The notes under the pieces were generated by a model. That model had not been told where the DNA came from and ran no database searches. It saw nothing but the letters and a program-made list of their open reading frames with translations. A stretch of 64,000 nt of DNA from Geobacter sp. Its GTDB lineage: Bacteria; Desulfobacterota; Desulfuromonadia; Geobacterales; DSM-12255. This document shows, in pieces, positions 10,162 through 19,188 of this stretch. Position numbers and translations under genes: made by a program. Location: contig WKKR01000004.1 of the NCBI GenBank assembly GCA_009684525.1, positions 62,001-126,000 of the forward strand, in the 5' to 3' direction. The number at the start of each line of letters is the position of its first letter. Within the stretch, counting starts at the first letter, position 1.

Positions 10162-10190
10162 TTGACACAACAGCTCAAATCCTATAGATT
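10162..10190 (+). promoter_or_regulatory. Likely promoter of the DAHP synthase gene
   Basis: TTGACA (10162-10167), a 17-nt spacer and TAGATT (10185-10190); an overlapping TATAGA gives a 15-nt spacer. The resulting leader of about 150 nt is GC-rich and can fold, but I see no recognised riboswitch or leader peptide in it. Confidence 0.55.
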
Positions 10191-10347
10191 TACTCACTTG
10201 CACGAGGAGCAGCGAATCCACCAAGGTGCGGGTTCGCTTCGGCCGGTTCGCCGGACGCCGCCAGGGGCTGCGCCGGGCAGACACCGCGAAAGCCCTGCCG
10301 GAGAGGTCCGTCAGCGGCCCTGAAGCGAATGCGCCGGAGAAGACGAC

Positions 10348-11415
10348 ATGATCATCAAGACCAACAACCTCAAGATCAAGAGCATCACCCCCATCATTGC
10401 CCCTGCGGACCTGCGCCAGGTCTTCCCGCTCTCCGAGGAGGCAAGCGAATTCGTCACTGCCAGCCGCACCGCGATCAAGAACATTCTCCAGGGCAAAGAC
10501 CCGCGCCTGATGGTGGTGGTCGGCCCCTGCTCCATCCACGACCCGATCGGCGCCCATGAATACGCCCATCGCCTGGCCAAGCTCGCTGCCGAAGTATCCG
10601 ACCAGCTCTTTCTGCTCATGCGGGTCTATTTCGAGAAACCACGCACCACGGTGGGGTGGAAAGGGCTGATCAACGATCCGGACATGAACGGCACCCACCT
10701 GATCTCCAAGGGGCTCGGCGTGGCCCGGAGCCTGTTGTGCAAGGTCACGGCCCACAACCTGCCGATTGCCACCGAGATGCTCGACCCAATCACCCCCGAG
10801 TACCTGGCCGACCACCTCTCCTGGGGGGCCATCGGCGCCCGCACCACCGAATCCCAGACCCATCGCGAGCTGGCCAGCGGCCTCTCCTTCCCGATCGGCT
10901 TCAAGAACGGCACGGACGGCAACCTGCAGATCGCCATCGACGCCATGATCGCAGCCCTCCACCCCCACCACTTCCTCGGCATCAACCGGGAAGGGCTTGC
11001 ATCCATCGTGCAGACCACCGGCAACCCGGATGTCCATATCGTCCTGCGCGGCGGGAAAAAGCCGAACTATTCCCCAGAAGACATCAAGAAGTCCGAGGAG
11101 ATGCTGCAGAAGGCCGGCCTCTTCCCCACCATCATGGTCGACTGCAGCCACGGCAACTCGGAAAAGAACCACGAAAAGCAGCCGGCAGTGCTGGAGTCGG
11201 TTATCGACCAGATCGAGGCGGGCAACCGCTCCATCTCCGGCGTGATGATCGAGAGCTACCTGCAGGACGGTAACCAGCCGATGCCGAAGAGCCCGGCCCA
11301 GTTGAAATACGGCGTCTCCATCACCGACAAGTGCCTCGGCTGGGAGACCACGGAGACCATCCTGCGCCATGCCCATGCCCGGCTGAAAAAATGCGGCGGA
11401 CGCCGTATCGACTGA
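10348..11415 (+). CDS. DAHP synthase (class I, AroF/G/H type)
   Basis: The enzyme condenses phosphoenolpyruvate and erythrose 4-phosphate to DAHP, the first step of the shikimate pathway. The 355-residue product has VVVGPCSIHDP, the substrate-binding MRVYFEKPRTTVGWKGLINDP, GARTTESQTHRELASG, and metal ligands in MVDCSHGNSEKNH. This is the class Ialpha, E. coli-like form; feedback specificity (Phe, Tyr or Trp) cannot be told from the sequence, so I give no paralogue letter. The start is ATG with GGAG at 8-11 nt. It appears monocistronic, between its own promoter and a strong terminator. Confidence 0.95.
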   Translation: MIIKTNNLKIKSITPIIAPADLRQVFPLSEEASEFVTASRTAIKNILQGKDPRLMVVVGPCSIHDPIGAHEYAHRLAKLAAEVSDQLFLLMRVYFEKPRTTVGWKGLINDPDMNGTHLISKGLGVARSLLCKVTAHNLPIATEMLDPITPEYLADHLSWGAIGARTTESQTHRELASGLSFPIGFKNGTDGNLQIAIDAMIAALHPHHFLGINREGLASIVQTTGNPDVHIVLRGGKKPNYSPEDIKKSEEMLQKAGLFPTIMVDCSHGNSEKNHEKQPAVLESVIDQIEAGNRSISGVMIESYLQDGNQPMPKSPAQLKYGVSITDKCLGWETTETILRHAHARLKKCGGRRID

Positions 11416-11454
11416 TCCGGCACCCCCTTCGCGCAGCCACTGCTGCGGCACCAT

Positions 11455-11495
11455 AAAAAAAAGCGCTACCCCGCAAAAAGGGAAGCGCTTTTTTT
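11455..11495. terminator. Bidirectional terminator between convergent genes
   Basis: A-tract plus AGCGCT (11462-11467) pairs with AGCGCTTTTTTT (11484-11495). A- and T-tracts flank the stem on both sides, so it can serve the DAHP synthase gene and the convergent minus-strand gene. Confidence 0.85.
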
Positions 11496-11516
11496 ATTTA
11501 GTTTCCATCCGGCGCC

Positions 11517-12950
11517 TCAGGGGCTGCCGAACCGGTAGAAGGCGAAGCGGACCGAGCTATCCTCCTGCCAGAGGGTGTCGATGAGCAGGGCAGTCTCGCC
11601 CGGTTTCCGGCGATAGCTGTTCGGGTCGTTGATCCAAGTGATGGAGGGGTTGCGGTAGAAGGCCCGCAGCGCCTGCTGGACAAAGGCCCTGCCGGCCGGG
11701 GCGTTATTCACGTAGAGAAAGGTATTGGGGGGGAACTGGGGGACCTCTTTCATCAGGGCCACGAGAAACCGCTCCATCCCCTCCCCCTCCTGCTGCCAAG
11801 CCCTCCCCCGCACCTGGGCCTGCCAGAGATTGAAGCCGACAAAACCGGCCAGGCAGACCCCAATGATGCCGACGGCGAGCCGCGGCTGGACGCGGTCGCG
11901 CAACCGCATCAGCAGCGTCGCAAAGACGATGGCCGCCCCTGCAGAGGGGAGGTAGAGGTGGCGGCTGAGCGAATTGCAGATATAGCGCGGCTCCAGCTGG
12001 GTCAGCGTGCTGAGGCTCTGGGGGAGGAAGGTGAAGAAGACCCAGGCATAGCCCAGGATGAGGAGGCGGCGGTCCTTTACCAGCAGAAAGCTGAGCGGCA
12101 CCAGGAGACAGGTGAGGTAGAGGCGCGGATCGTTGGCTCCCCACCGGCTGTCCGGGGTGAGAGAAAACGCGGTAAAGCCGGTAAAGAGGCTGCGCAGGGG
12201 GCGGAAGCTGGAATAACGCGCAACCTCTGCCTGGGCGCCGAAGATCTGGTAGGTAACGACATAGTTCAACAGCACGTAGAAGACCACCACCGCGCAGTAT
12301 GCAGCCAGCCTGAGCACAACGGCCTTCTTCTCCCGCAGGCCGTCGAACCAGAAAAGCTCCAGCAGCAGCACCACGAACGGCAGTGATGCTGCCTCCTCCT
12401 TACTGAAGACCGCCAGGGCAAACCAGCAGAGCGACAGCCACCATTGCCGGCGGTTGCCGGTCTGGCGGAACACCACGTAGGCATGGAGGGCGAGGAGATA
12501 GAAGGCCAGGTTCAGCAGGGTGCTGTTGGCCGCCTTCCAGAGCGCCGCATCGATGCCGACGGCGCTGGCGACAAAGATCGTTGCGGCGACAAAGGCGTAC
12601 CAGCGGTCGGCCAGGAGCCGGTTCAGGAAACGGTAGAAGAGGACGGCGTTGAGACACCAGAGGAAGGCGCCGAAGAGGTTATAGCCGAAGGGGTCATAGC
12701 CCGAGACGGCGTAGAGCGGCCAGGCAGCGGCATTGGCCACGAAGCGGAGGATGTAGTTGTAACCGAGCAGGACCGCCATCGGCCCCTGGTTGATATGCTC
12801 CAGGATGGCGAAATCGTCGAAGGCGAAGAAATTGCCCAGAAACGGGCCGAAAAAGGCAGCGGTGACCAGGAGGGCCACCCCGGCAAAGATAAAAAAGAGG
12901 GGGCGGCCGTTTTCCGGCAGTCCCCCTCGTTTCGGGTCGAACTGGACCAC
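11517..12950 (-). CDS. Multi-pass membrane protein, GT-C glycosyltransferase-like
   Basis: This 477-residue protein has about 10-12 predicted membrane helices. An FFAFDDFAIL segment after the first helix resembles the acidic first-loop motif of GT-C glycosyltransferases (PMT and ArnT-like families). A non-membrane C-terminal domain follows from about residue 390. It starts with GTG 3 nt after the serA stop and therefore is probably transcribed with serA, although no functional link is obvious. The glycosyltransferase role is an inference from topology and one motif; a polymerase or flippase of envelope glycans is possible. Confidence 0.7.
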   Translation of the reverse strand: MVQFDPKRGGLPENGRPLFFIFAGVALLVTAAFFGPFLGNFFAFDDFAILEHINQGPMAVLLGYNYILRFVANAAAWPLYAVSGYDPFGYNLFGAFLWCLNAVLFYRFLNRLLADRWYAFVAATIFVASAVGIDAALWKAANSTLLNLAFYLLALHAYVVFRQTGNRRQWWLSLCWFALAVFSKEEAASLPFVVLLLELFWFDGLREKKAVVLRLAAYCAVVVFYVLLNYVVTYQIFGAQAEVARYSSFRPLRSLFTGFTAFSLTPDSRWGANDPRLYLTCLLVPLSFLLVKDRRLLILGYAWVFFTFLPQSLSTLTQLEPRYICNSLSRHLYLPSAGAAIVFATLLMRLRDRVQPRLAVGIIGVCLAGFVGFNLWQAQVRGRAWQQEGEGMERFLVALMKEVPQFPPNTFLYVNNAPAGRAFVQQALRAFYRNPSITWINDPNSYRRKPGETALLIDTLWQEDSSVRFAFYRFGSP

Positions 12951-12953
12951 GTG

Positions 12954-14582
12954 TCAGATCCCGCAGCCGCAGCCGCGACTGCACTTGGCAGTCGGCATAT
13001 GCAGCGCCCGGATGAAGGTCGCCTCGGTCGCCTTCCGGATCTCATCCACCACGACTGGGGGCACGGCAGTGTCGAGGGAGAGGATGACCATCGCCTCGCC
13101 TCTCTTCTCGCTGCGGCCCAGGTTCATGGAGGCGATGTTGATGTCGTGCTGCCCCATGATGGTGCCGATCTTGCCGATCATGCCGGGTCGGTCCTCGTAG
13201 TGGAGCAGCAGCATGTGCTCCTCCGGGGTGAAGTCCATGTTGTAGTCGCGCAGCCGGACGATGCGCGGCGCCCCTTCGAAGAGGGTGCCGGAGACCAGCC
13301 GCCGCTTCCCCCCCTCCCCTTCGATGATCAGGGTAATCAGGTTGGAGAAGGCATCGGTCTGGGTCGACTTGGTCTCCTCGATGGTGATCCCCATCTGCTC
13401 GGCGATCAGCGAGGCATTGACCATGTTCACGTCCTGCTCCACGCGCCGGTTGAGCAGCGCGGCGATACCGCAGACCGCCAGCGGCGTGCAGTCGTAATGG
13501 GCGATATTCCCGGCAAAACCGAAGGAGACCTTGGCCGGGTTGGAATCGACCAGTTGGATGCCGAAATCGCACATGACGCTCATCAGGTTGAGGAACGGCC
13601 GCATCTGGTCCATCAGCGCCAGGTCGAAACGGGGGATGTTCACGGCATTCTCCAGCGGCTGCTCGTCAAGGTAGTTGAGGATCTCCTTGGAAACGTCCAC
13701 TGCCACGTTCACCTGGGCCTCGAAGGTATTGGCCCCCAGGTGCGGGGTAACCACCATCCGTTCATGGGTGATGAGCTGGCGGAGGGTATCAGAATCGGGA
13801 GGCTCCTTGGTGTAGACGTCAATCCCGGCAACGGCGATCTTCCCCGAATTGAGGGCGTTCAAGAGCGCTGCCTCGTTGTAGATCCCGCCCCGGGCCACGT
13901 TGAGGACAATGACGCCGTCCTTCATCATGGCAAGCTCGCGCTCGCCGATCATGTCACGGGTTTCCTCGGTAAGCGGCGTATGGACGGTGATGATGTCGCA
14001 ATTCTTGTAGATCTCGTCGTGGGAAACCAGCTTGACCCCCAGGTCATGGGCCCGTTTCACCGCAATATAGGGGTCGCAGGCCAGCACCTCGCACTCGAAG
14101 GCCTTGAGCCTGGTGGCGACACGCCCCCCCACCTTGCCGAGGCCGATCACGCCGGCGGTCCGCCCTTTCAGCTCATAACCGGTGAACGGCGCCCGCTTCC
14201 ATTCCCCCCCCTTGAGCGAGGAGTTTGCCTTGGTCACGTTGCGGCAGGCGGCCAGAAGGAGCGCCAGGGTATGCTCAGCAGCGCTGTTGGTGTTGCCGAA
14301 GGGTGCATTGACCACGATGACGCCGCGGGAGCTGGCATATTCCACATCCACGTTGTCGATGCCGACCCCGGCCCGCGCAACCATCTTCAGCTTCCTGCCG
14401 GCATCGAGCACGTCCCTGTCCACGGTGGTGCCGCTACGGGTGATGATCACCTCGTAGTCGCCGATAATCTTCAGGAGTTCATCCTTCTTGAGGCCGAGAC
14501 GCACCTCGAGCTCGACCCGCGGGTCCTGCCTCAGCAGCGCCAGCCCTTCGCCGGCTACCTCATCGGTAACAATCACTTTCAT
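12954..14582 (-). CDS. serA: D-3-phosphoglycerate dehydrogenase
   Basis: SerA oxidises 3-phosphoglycerate to phosphohydroxypyruvate, the first step of serine synthesis. The 542-residue product is the long form: catalytic and NAD domains (VIGLGKVGGRVATRL, residues ~145-180; catalytic His in TPHLGANTFEAQ), an allosteric-substrate-binding domain, and a C-terminal ACT domain (HYEDRPGMIGKIGTIMGQHDI). The ACT domain usually carries serine feedback. ATG 14582 has AAGGAG about 10 nt upstream; the open frame beyond it has no family similarity. The last residues, KCSRGCGCGI, form a cysteine-rich tail that the usual SerA lacks. Confidence 0.95.
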   Translation of the reverse strand: MKVIVTDEVAGEGLALLRQDPRVELEVRLGLKKDELLKIIGDYEVIITRSGTTVDRDVLDAGRKLKMVARAGVGIDNVDVEYASSRGVIVVNAPFGNTNSAAEHTLALLLAACRNVTKANSSLKGGEWKRAPFTGYELKGRTAGVIGLGKVGGRVATRLKAFECEVLACDPYIAVKRAHDLGVKLVSHDEIYKNCDIITVHTPLTEETRDMIGERELAMMKDGVIVLNVARGGIYNEAALLNALNSGKIAVAGIDVYTKEPPDSDTLRQLITHERMVVTPHLGANTFEAQVNVAVDVSKEILNYLDEQPLENAVNIPRFDLALMDQMRPFLNLMSVMCDFGIQLVDSNPAKVSFGFAGNIAHYDCTPLAVCGIAALLNRRVEQDVNMVNASLIAEQMGITIEETKSTQTDAFSNLITLIIEGEGGKRRLVSGTLFEGAPRIVRLRDYNMDFTPEEHMLLLHYEDRPGMIGKIGTIMGQHDINIASMNLGRSEKRGEAMVILSLDTAVPPVVVDEIRKATEATFIRALHMPTAKCSRGCGCGI

Positions 14583-14754
14583 TGCATCGATCTCCTTGTT
14601 GCCATTGTTGCCACAGCGCGCAGATGCCGCCTGCAGCCTGGTCGCACGGTCCCGCCGCGTACCGGCCGGCCGTGAAATACGCATCATAGACCCGCCGGGG
14701 AAAAAATGCAAGACCGGGGGGCGGCATTCGTGGTATACAGTTCCCCGACCGCCC

Positions 14755-15225
14755 ATGAAACAGCGCAGCCCGTTCCATATCGTTCTCGTCGAGCCGGAGA
14801 TACCGCCCAACACCGGTAACATCGCCCGGCTCTGCGCCGCCACCGGCACCCCCCTGCACCTGGTGGGAAAGCTCGGCTTCTCCCTGGACGACCGCTACCT
14901 GAAGCGGGCCGGGCTCGACTACTGGCATTCCGTCGAGATCAGTACCTGGCCCGACCTGGCAACGCTGCAGGCAGCCTTTCCCTTTGCCCGCTTCGTCTAT
15001 GCCAGCAAAAAGGCAGCGTCCTGCCACACCGCGTTTTCGTTTCGCGAAGGGGATTTCCTGGTCTTCGGCAAGGAGACCGAGGGGCTGCCCGACGCACTGA
15101 TCGACGCCCACCCCGACACCTGCATCCGCATCCCGATCTTCGGCAATGTTCGCAGTCTCAACCTCTCCACCGCCACCGGCATCGTGCTGTACGAGGCGCT
15201 GCGGCAGGTGGGAAGGCTAGAGTAA
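14755..15225 (+). CDS. trmL: tRNA (cytidine/uridine-2'-O-)-methyltransferase TrmL
   Basis: This SPOUT methyltransferase modifies the wobble base of certain tRNA-Leu. The 156-residue product starts FHIVLVEPEIPPNTGNIARL and has the knot motifs VFGKETEGLP and IPIFGNVRSLNLSTATGIVLYE. ATG 14755 follows the family start; the upstream open frame overlaps serA antisense. No strong Shine-Dalgarno site is visible and a TATACA hexamer lies about 20 nt upstream, so the leader may be very short. The gene marks the left border of the AT-rich island. Confidence 0.94.
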   Translation: MKQRSPFHIVLVEPEIPPNTGNIARLCAATGTPLHLVGKLGFSLDDRYLKRAGLDYWHSVEISTWPDLATLQAAFPFARFVYASKKAASCHTAFSFREGDFLVFGKETEGLPDALIDAHPDTCIRIPIFGNVRSLNLSTATGIVLYEALRQVGRLE

Positions 15226-15693
15226 CGCCTTTCCTTCCCGTCTCCCCTCTCCCGATTCGCGACACCACAGGAGCACGGTGTTTCGGATAGCCCGCTACAC
15301 CCCCACTCCACGTAACGTCAATCCGTTAATGAAATTCTATCATGTCGCAGTGTAAGCATGGGCATTCGCTGCATGCCGGTATTTTTCAGTCATAACCGGG
15401 TGAAATAACAGAAGTGGTCTGATAAACACGTTACTGTGACAGTTGATACCTCATTTCAGTGCTAAATTCACCTTGCCTGTTGCGAGAAGCTGGTGTAGTA
15501 ATCGTCATTGAATCAATGAGTTATGAGAAAGGCCCCATGGGCAGGATGTGAAGGGCGAGATAGTTTTATATGCTGTCCCCGTCGTCCCCGCTTTTTACAA
15601 GATAGTTTTTAGCGTAGCCGGATTAGGTGGGAAGATGGCCTGATCTGGTGAATATGGAGTTGGAAGAAGGTAAAATCAAATAAGGAGATATGT
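15226..15693. other. Non-coding left border of the AT-rich island
   Basis: About 470 bases without a supported gene. Composition drifts from GC-rich to AT-rich along it. I looked for an integron integrase, an attI site or a GTTRRRY core next to the first cassette-like gene and found none. A pair of short GTCCCC runs near 15580 resembles part of the inverted repeat at 19133-19186 but is not paired. Confidence 0.5.
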
Positions 15694-16212
15694 ATGACTG
15701 GATTTCGTTTTGTAATAGTTTGTTTAATCGCTTTAGCGCTAAATGGGTGCTCAATCTCACACCCGATTAAGAGAGTAGATCAAAGCGAGTCTGCCCTTAA
15801 AGATGCAGTTTACACAGGCAACATTGAAAAGCTAGTTGATGCTGCAGAATTAGAGAGCTATCCACTTTCTGAGCAATACCGTGTTTATGAACTAAATTGG
15901 AACATTTTTGCTATAGGTGGGCTTGGAAGAGCGAGAGATGGCGCTACTGAAAGAATGATCCAGTTTTGTAAGGATAAAAATCTAGAGCCTAAACCATTAA
16001 TTGAACAAACATCAGTTCCAGCGTATATGGCTGGGAATTATCCTTTCATAGAAATAACATTTATCTGTATTAATAAATCAAAACAAGCGAATAAGGTTAA
16101 AATCAACGACGACAGTTATGAAAAATTACTAGAGTTAAAAGCACTCTCTGACAGTAATGCAATTACTAAAGAAGAGTATGATAAAGAAAAAAGTAAGATA
16201 CTGAATCAATAG
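15694..16212 (+). CDS. SHOCT-domain lipoprotein (cassette 1)
   Basis: The 172-residue product has a lipoprotein signal peptide with lipobox LALNGC (lipidated Cys about residue 19), so it should be anchored in the cell envelope. The middle part, about residues 25-130, is not recognised. The last ~30 residues (YEKLLELKALSDSNAITKEE) match a SHOCT oligomerisation motif. AAGGAGAT precedes the ATG. Base composition is strongly AT-rich compared with trmL, which indicates acquisition. An attC-like site follows 42 nt after the stop. Function unknown. Confidence 0.85.
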   Translation: MTGFRFVIVCLIALALNGCSISHPIKRVDQSESALKDAVYTGNIEKLVDAAELESYPLSEQYRVYELNWNIFAIGGLGRARDGATERMIQFCKDKNLEPKPLIEQTSVPAYMAGNYPFIEITFICINKSKQANKVKINDDSYEKLLELKALSDSNAITKEEYDKEKSKILNQ

Positions 16213-16254
16213 AAATCTGAATCTCAACTGCTATTAGAAAAATCTACGACAAGC

Positions 16255-16308
16255 TTCCAACCATCGGCAAGACCCGCCGATGGCGGGTCAGCCTCAGCCC
16301 CGTTAGAT
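16255..16308 (+). other. attC-like site A
   Basis: A 54-bp site: TTCCAAC box (16255-16261), inner arms GACCCGCC and GGCGGGTC, an outer GGC/GCC pair with unpaired A bases, and GTTAGAT (16302-16308) 12 nt before the AGGAGG of the next gene. Its right part (GGCGGGTCA..GCC..GTTAGATGAAT) recurs at 19189-19245. Confidence 0.62.
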
Positions 16309-16334
16309 GAATTGAGAAAAAGGAGGAAAGTTTT

Positions 16335-17078
16335 GTGGCGAACGGGACATCGAATAAGTTGGCAATTCTCATTGATGCTGATAATGCACAACCCTCGATT
16401 ATAGAGGGGTTAATTACTGAGGTTGCGAAATATGGCACTGCAAACGTGAAAAGAATTTATGGCGATTGGACAGGGCCGAATTTAAAGGGGTGGAAAGAAG
16501 TACTGGTACAATATGCAATACAGCCAATGCAGCAATTCGGATATACCTCAGGAAAAAACAGTACTGATAGCGCATTAATAATTGACGCTATGGATCTGCT
16601 TTACACTCGCGAATTTGATGGATTCTGCATAGTCTCAAGTGATAGTGACTTTACAAGGCTTGCTACAAGGATACGGGAAGCAGGTCTTATGGTTTACGGT
16701 GTTGGAGAAGAAAAGACGCCAAAAGCATTTGTAGCCGCTTGCGACAAATTCATATTTTCAGAGGTGTTGAGAGCTAAAGAAGGTGAGCCAGAAGTTTTGA
16801 AGCAAAAATCTACCTCTGAGTTAAAACAGGACACAAAACTAGTCAACATACTTCGGGCAGCAGTTGAGGCTTCTTCAGATGACAGCGGTTGGGCACACCT
16901 AGCAACAGTTGGTGGCAATGTTGTTAAGCAACTACCAGAGTTTGATGCGAGAAACTATGGCTACAAAAAATTAGGGGAATTGGTTAAGGCCACTCAGCTT
17001 TTTGACTTGGAAGAGAGGGTCACGAGGGATGCACAGTCTAAGGCGATATATATCAAAGACAAAAGAAAGAAAGCATGA
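16335..17078 (+). CDS. NYN-domain ribonuclease with C-terminal LOTUS-like domain (cassette 2)
   Basis: The 247-residue product has an N-terminal NYN (PIN-like) nuclease domain with acidic metal-binding residues: Asp14 and Asp16 in ILIDADNAQP, the DSALIIDAMDLLY segment, and SSDSDFTRLA. After a ~25-residue linker, residues ~165-240 (LLKVNILRAAVEA-like start, then GYKKLGELVKATQLFDL) resemble an OST-HTH/LOTUS RNA-binding domain. Such proteins are thought to cut structured RNA; the cellular target is unknown. It starts with GTG behind a perfect AGGAGG at 9 nt. It is followed 6 nt after its stop by an RYYYAAC box, a typical cassette layout. Confidence 0.88.
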   Translation: MANGTSNKLAILIDADNAQPSIIEGLITEVAKYGTANVKRIYGDWTGPNLKGWKEVLVQYAIQPMQQFGYTSGKNSTDSALIIDAMDLLYTREFDGFCIVSSDSDFTRLATRIREAGLMVYGVGEEKTPKAFVAACDKFIFSEVLRAKEGEPEVLKQKSTSELKQDTKLVNILRAAVEASSDDSGWAHLATVGGNVVKQLPEFDARNYGYKKLGELVKATQLFDLEERVTRDAQSKAIYIKDKRKKA

Positions 17079-17084
17079 AATCTG

Positions 17085-17197
17085 ATCTAACACGCGCTCA
17101 GACCATGACCGGGGGAAGCCGGGGGGGGTCCTGACCCCATCGGGTGCCCAGGAAGATACACCGGCCTGATGGCCGGTGATCTCCCGGCCCGTTGAAC
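17085..17197 (+). other. attC-like site B
   Basis: Perfect RYYYAAC (ATCTAAC, 17085-17091) 6 nt after the NYN stop and perfect GTTRRRY (GTTGAAC, 17191-17197). The 113-bp interval contains nested hairpins such as CACCGGCC/GGCCGGTG. Pairing of the outer arms is weaker than in site E. Confidence 0.55.
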
Positions 17198-17258
17198 AAA
17201 ACGCCTGGAGTCTGATCCATATGAACAATCCCCATACAGAATCGAGGAGAATAATCTC

Positions 17259-19091
17259 ATGCTTATCAGCATAACTCTTCTAAGCATAGTGCTGCTCCTC
17301 ATTTTCACCCTTTTATCCCGCTCCAACTTGCAAGGGCGTGGAGACAGTGACCGTCTGTCGATGGTATTCAGGCTTTCTACTACCATCCGAAGATTTCCAT
17401 TCGCCGTTGTAGCTTCCGTATTCGGAACAACTGCCGGTGTCGTGCTGGCCGGTAAAACCGACAATTCTGCAAGCTGGAAATCAATGCTAGGTACGGCGCT
17501 GCTTGCACTGCCGCTCCTGGTCGCGGCGAGGCTTCTGTCTGAAAAAGACGGGCAGAAGGATTTTCGACCTAACAATTTGACGATTGCAGTTACCGCACTC
17601 GGGTGCGTGTATTTTATCTTCTTGAGTCAGGTTCAAGGCTACGGCGTTTGGTATCGTCATTCGCTTTGGACCATCGCTGCATTTCTGGTCATTTTGCTCT
17701 TCCCTTTCTACAAGCGTGCTGAAGAAGAGGAATTCTGGCATTTCAATGCTACCTTGGTGTATGCATTCGCCATTGCCGTAATATCCGCTTTTGCGCTTTT
17801 CTCAGGCATATCGGCGGCACTTGCAGGGGTTAACTATCTCTTGGGGGTGAAAGTCCCTGGGGAAGCGTACCTACGGCTTTGGATAGTAATGGCAGGATTT
17901 GTTGCTGTTCTAATATTTCTATCAGCGATCCCGACCGACATTTGGCAGATTTCACAACGAGTGGCCCAGAGTAAGATATTCGAACGATTCATCCGTTTCA
18001 TTCTCGTACCGCTTGTGGCTCTCTATCTGGTAATTTTGTATATCTACACAGGAAGAATAGTCATCCAGGGAAGCTGGCCAAAGGGTGGGGTGGCAGGTTT
18101 CATCCTCGGCTTTTCCAGTGTCGGGATCGTAACATATCTCCTCAGCTACGGGGTGACTGCCACAGAAAACCGGCTTCAGTCCTTGTTCCGAAAGTTGTTT
18201 TTTCCGCTCGTTCTTCCACTAACACCAATGCTTTTTCTATCAGTGTGGAGGCGGGTCACCGAGTACGGGGTTACCGAAACGAGATATTTCGGGATTCTGT
18301 CGGCGTTCTGGCTGGCTGCGGTTTCACTCTATTTCATTGTTTCGCGCAGAAAAGACCTGCGGATTGTACCTGCCTCGCTATGCCTGATCATCATCCTCGT
18401 ATCGTTCGGCCCGTGGGGTGCATTGTCAACATCAGCACGAAGCCAGACAGGTCGCCTGCAGAGACTGCTTCAGGAGGCCGGTGTCCTTATCAACGGAACT
18501 CTGCGACCGCCCTTGAACACTGGAAGCCCAAAAGTACTGGTAGAGATCAACAAGACCATCATATATCTCCATAAAATTGGCAGCATTTCTCCCCTAACCG
18601 ACTGGTCCGGAGGCAAAATCGCCATTGATGACAAACCGGAAACGATTGCCAGCAAAATTGGAATCAACTTCGCTCTACAAGATTATTACTCCGGAACAAA
18701 TTTTGACTTTTCCACAAAGCCAGAGGAAGGCACCGATGTTTCCGGGTACAGGTACCTCTGGCAAATCGGAATGTACCGTTACAACATTCAGGAGATAACC
18801 CGCACTATTGGTGCCAGGACCGTCCTGAGAATAAAGCCCGCGGAGGGTTTGCAGAAGCTGAGTATCGCGGGAGCTGATGATCATACGGTTGTGATTGACC
18901 TTGCGCCGTTTGTCGAATCACTCATAAAAGAATATCCGGATTACAAAAATCGTAAGTTGCTCCCGAGCGAGAAAATGACAATCGATCTCCCGCAAGCTGG
19001 ATTACGGCTAGCGTTTTCTGAAATCAACGGTTCCATCACAGATAGAAAGCCAGTGATAAATACTATCAAGGGCATGGTGATGTATGAATGA
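17259..19091 (+). CDS. DUF4153 multi-pass membrane protein (cassette 3)
   Basis: The 610-residue protein has about 12 membrane helices in its first 400 residues. Its central region (LVALYLVILYIYTGRIVIQG, then VTEYGVTETRYFGILSAFWL) is typical of the DUF4153 family. A soluble C-terminal ~200 residues follows (from about LRPPLNTGSPKVLVEINKTI) with mixed alpha/beta character, predicted extracytoplasmic. GAGGAGA precedes the ATG. Function of DUF4153 proteins is unknown. At over 1.8 kb it is large for an integron cassette, which is a mild argument against a simple cassette origin for this piece. Confidence 0.82.
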   Translation: MLISITLLSIVLLLIFTLLSRSNLQGRGDSDRLSMVFRLSTTIRRFPFAVVASVFGTTAGVVLAGKTDNSASWKSMLGTALLALPLLVAARLLSEKDGQKDFRPNNLTIAVTALGCVYFIFLSQVQGYGVWYRHSLWTIAAFLVILLFPFYKRAEEEEFWHFNATLVYAFAIAVISAFALFSGISAALAGVNYLLGVKVPGEAYLRLWIVMAGFVAVLIFLSAIPTDIWQISQRVAQSKIFERFIRFILVPLVALYLVILYIYTGRIVIQGSWPKGGVAGFILGFSSVGIVTYLLSYGVTATENRLQSLFRKLFFPLVLPLTPMLFLSVWRRVTEYGVTETRYFGILSAFWLAAVSLYFIVSRRKDLRIVPASLCLIIILVSFGPWGALSTSARSQTGRLQRLLQEAGVLINGTLRPPLNTGSPKVLVEINKTIIYLHKIGSISPLTDWSGGKIAIDDKPETIASKIGINFALQDYYSGTNFDFSTKPEEGTDVSGYRYLWQIGMYRYNIQEITRTIGARTVLRIKPAEGLQKLSIAGADDHTVVIDLAPFVESLIKEYPDYKNRKLLPSEKMTIDLPQAGLRLAFSEINGSITDRKPVINTIKGMVMYE

Positions 19092-19132
19092 GAGGGAAAC
19101 CGGGGCATGCTGAAAAGATGAAAGATGGCGGT

Positions 19133-19186
19133 ATTCCGGGGACAGTTTATGTAATTCAACGGAGATAAATACACTGTCCCCAGAAT
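19133..19186. repeat. Inverted repeat with GGGGACAGT arms
   Basis: ATTCCGGGGACAGT (19133-19146) and ACTGTCCCCAGAAT (19173-19186) match in 13 of 14 paired positions, with a 26-nt loop. Similar GGGGACAGT hairpins often sit beside REP-associated Y1 transposase genes; none is seen here. Confidence 0.7.
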
Positions 19187-19188
19187 TT

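Noticed and set aside
10191-10347. Riboswitch or attenuator before the DAHP synthase gene
   Set aside because: The leader is GC-rich and foldable but shows no known class, no leader peptide with aromatic codons and no terminator with T-run.
15226-15693. attI site or integrase remnant at the left end of the array
   Set aside because: I searched for GTTRRRY cores and tyrosine-recombinase-like coding in this stretch and saw nothing convincing.
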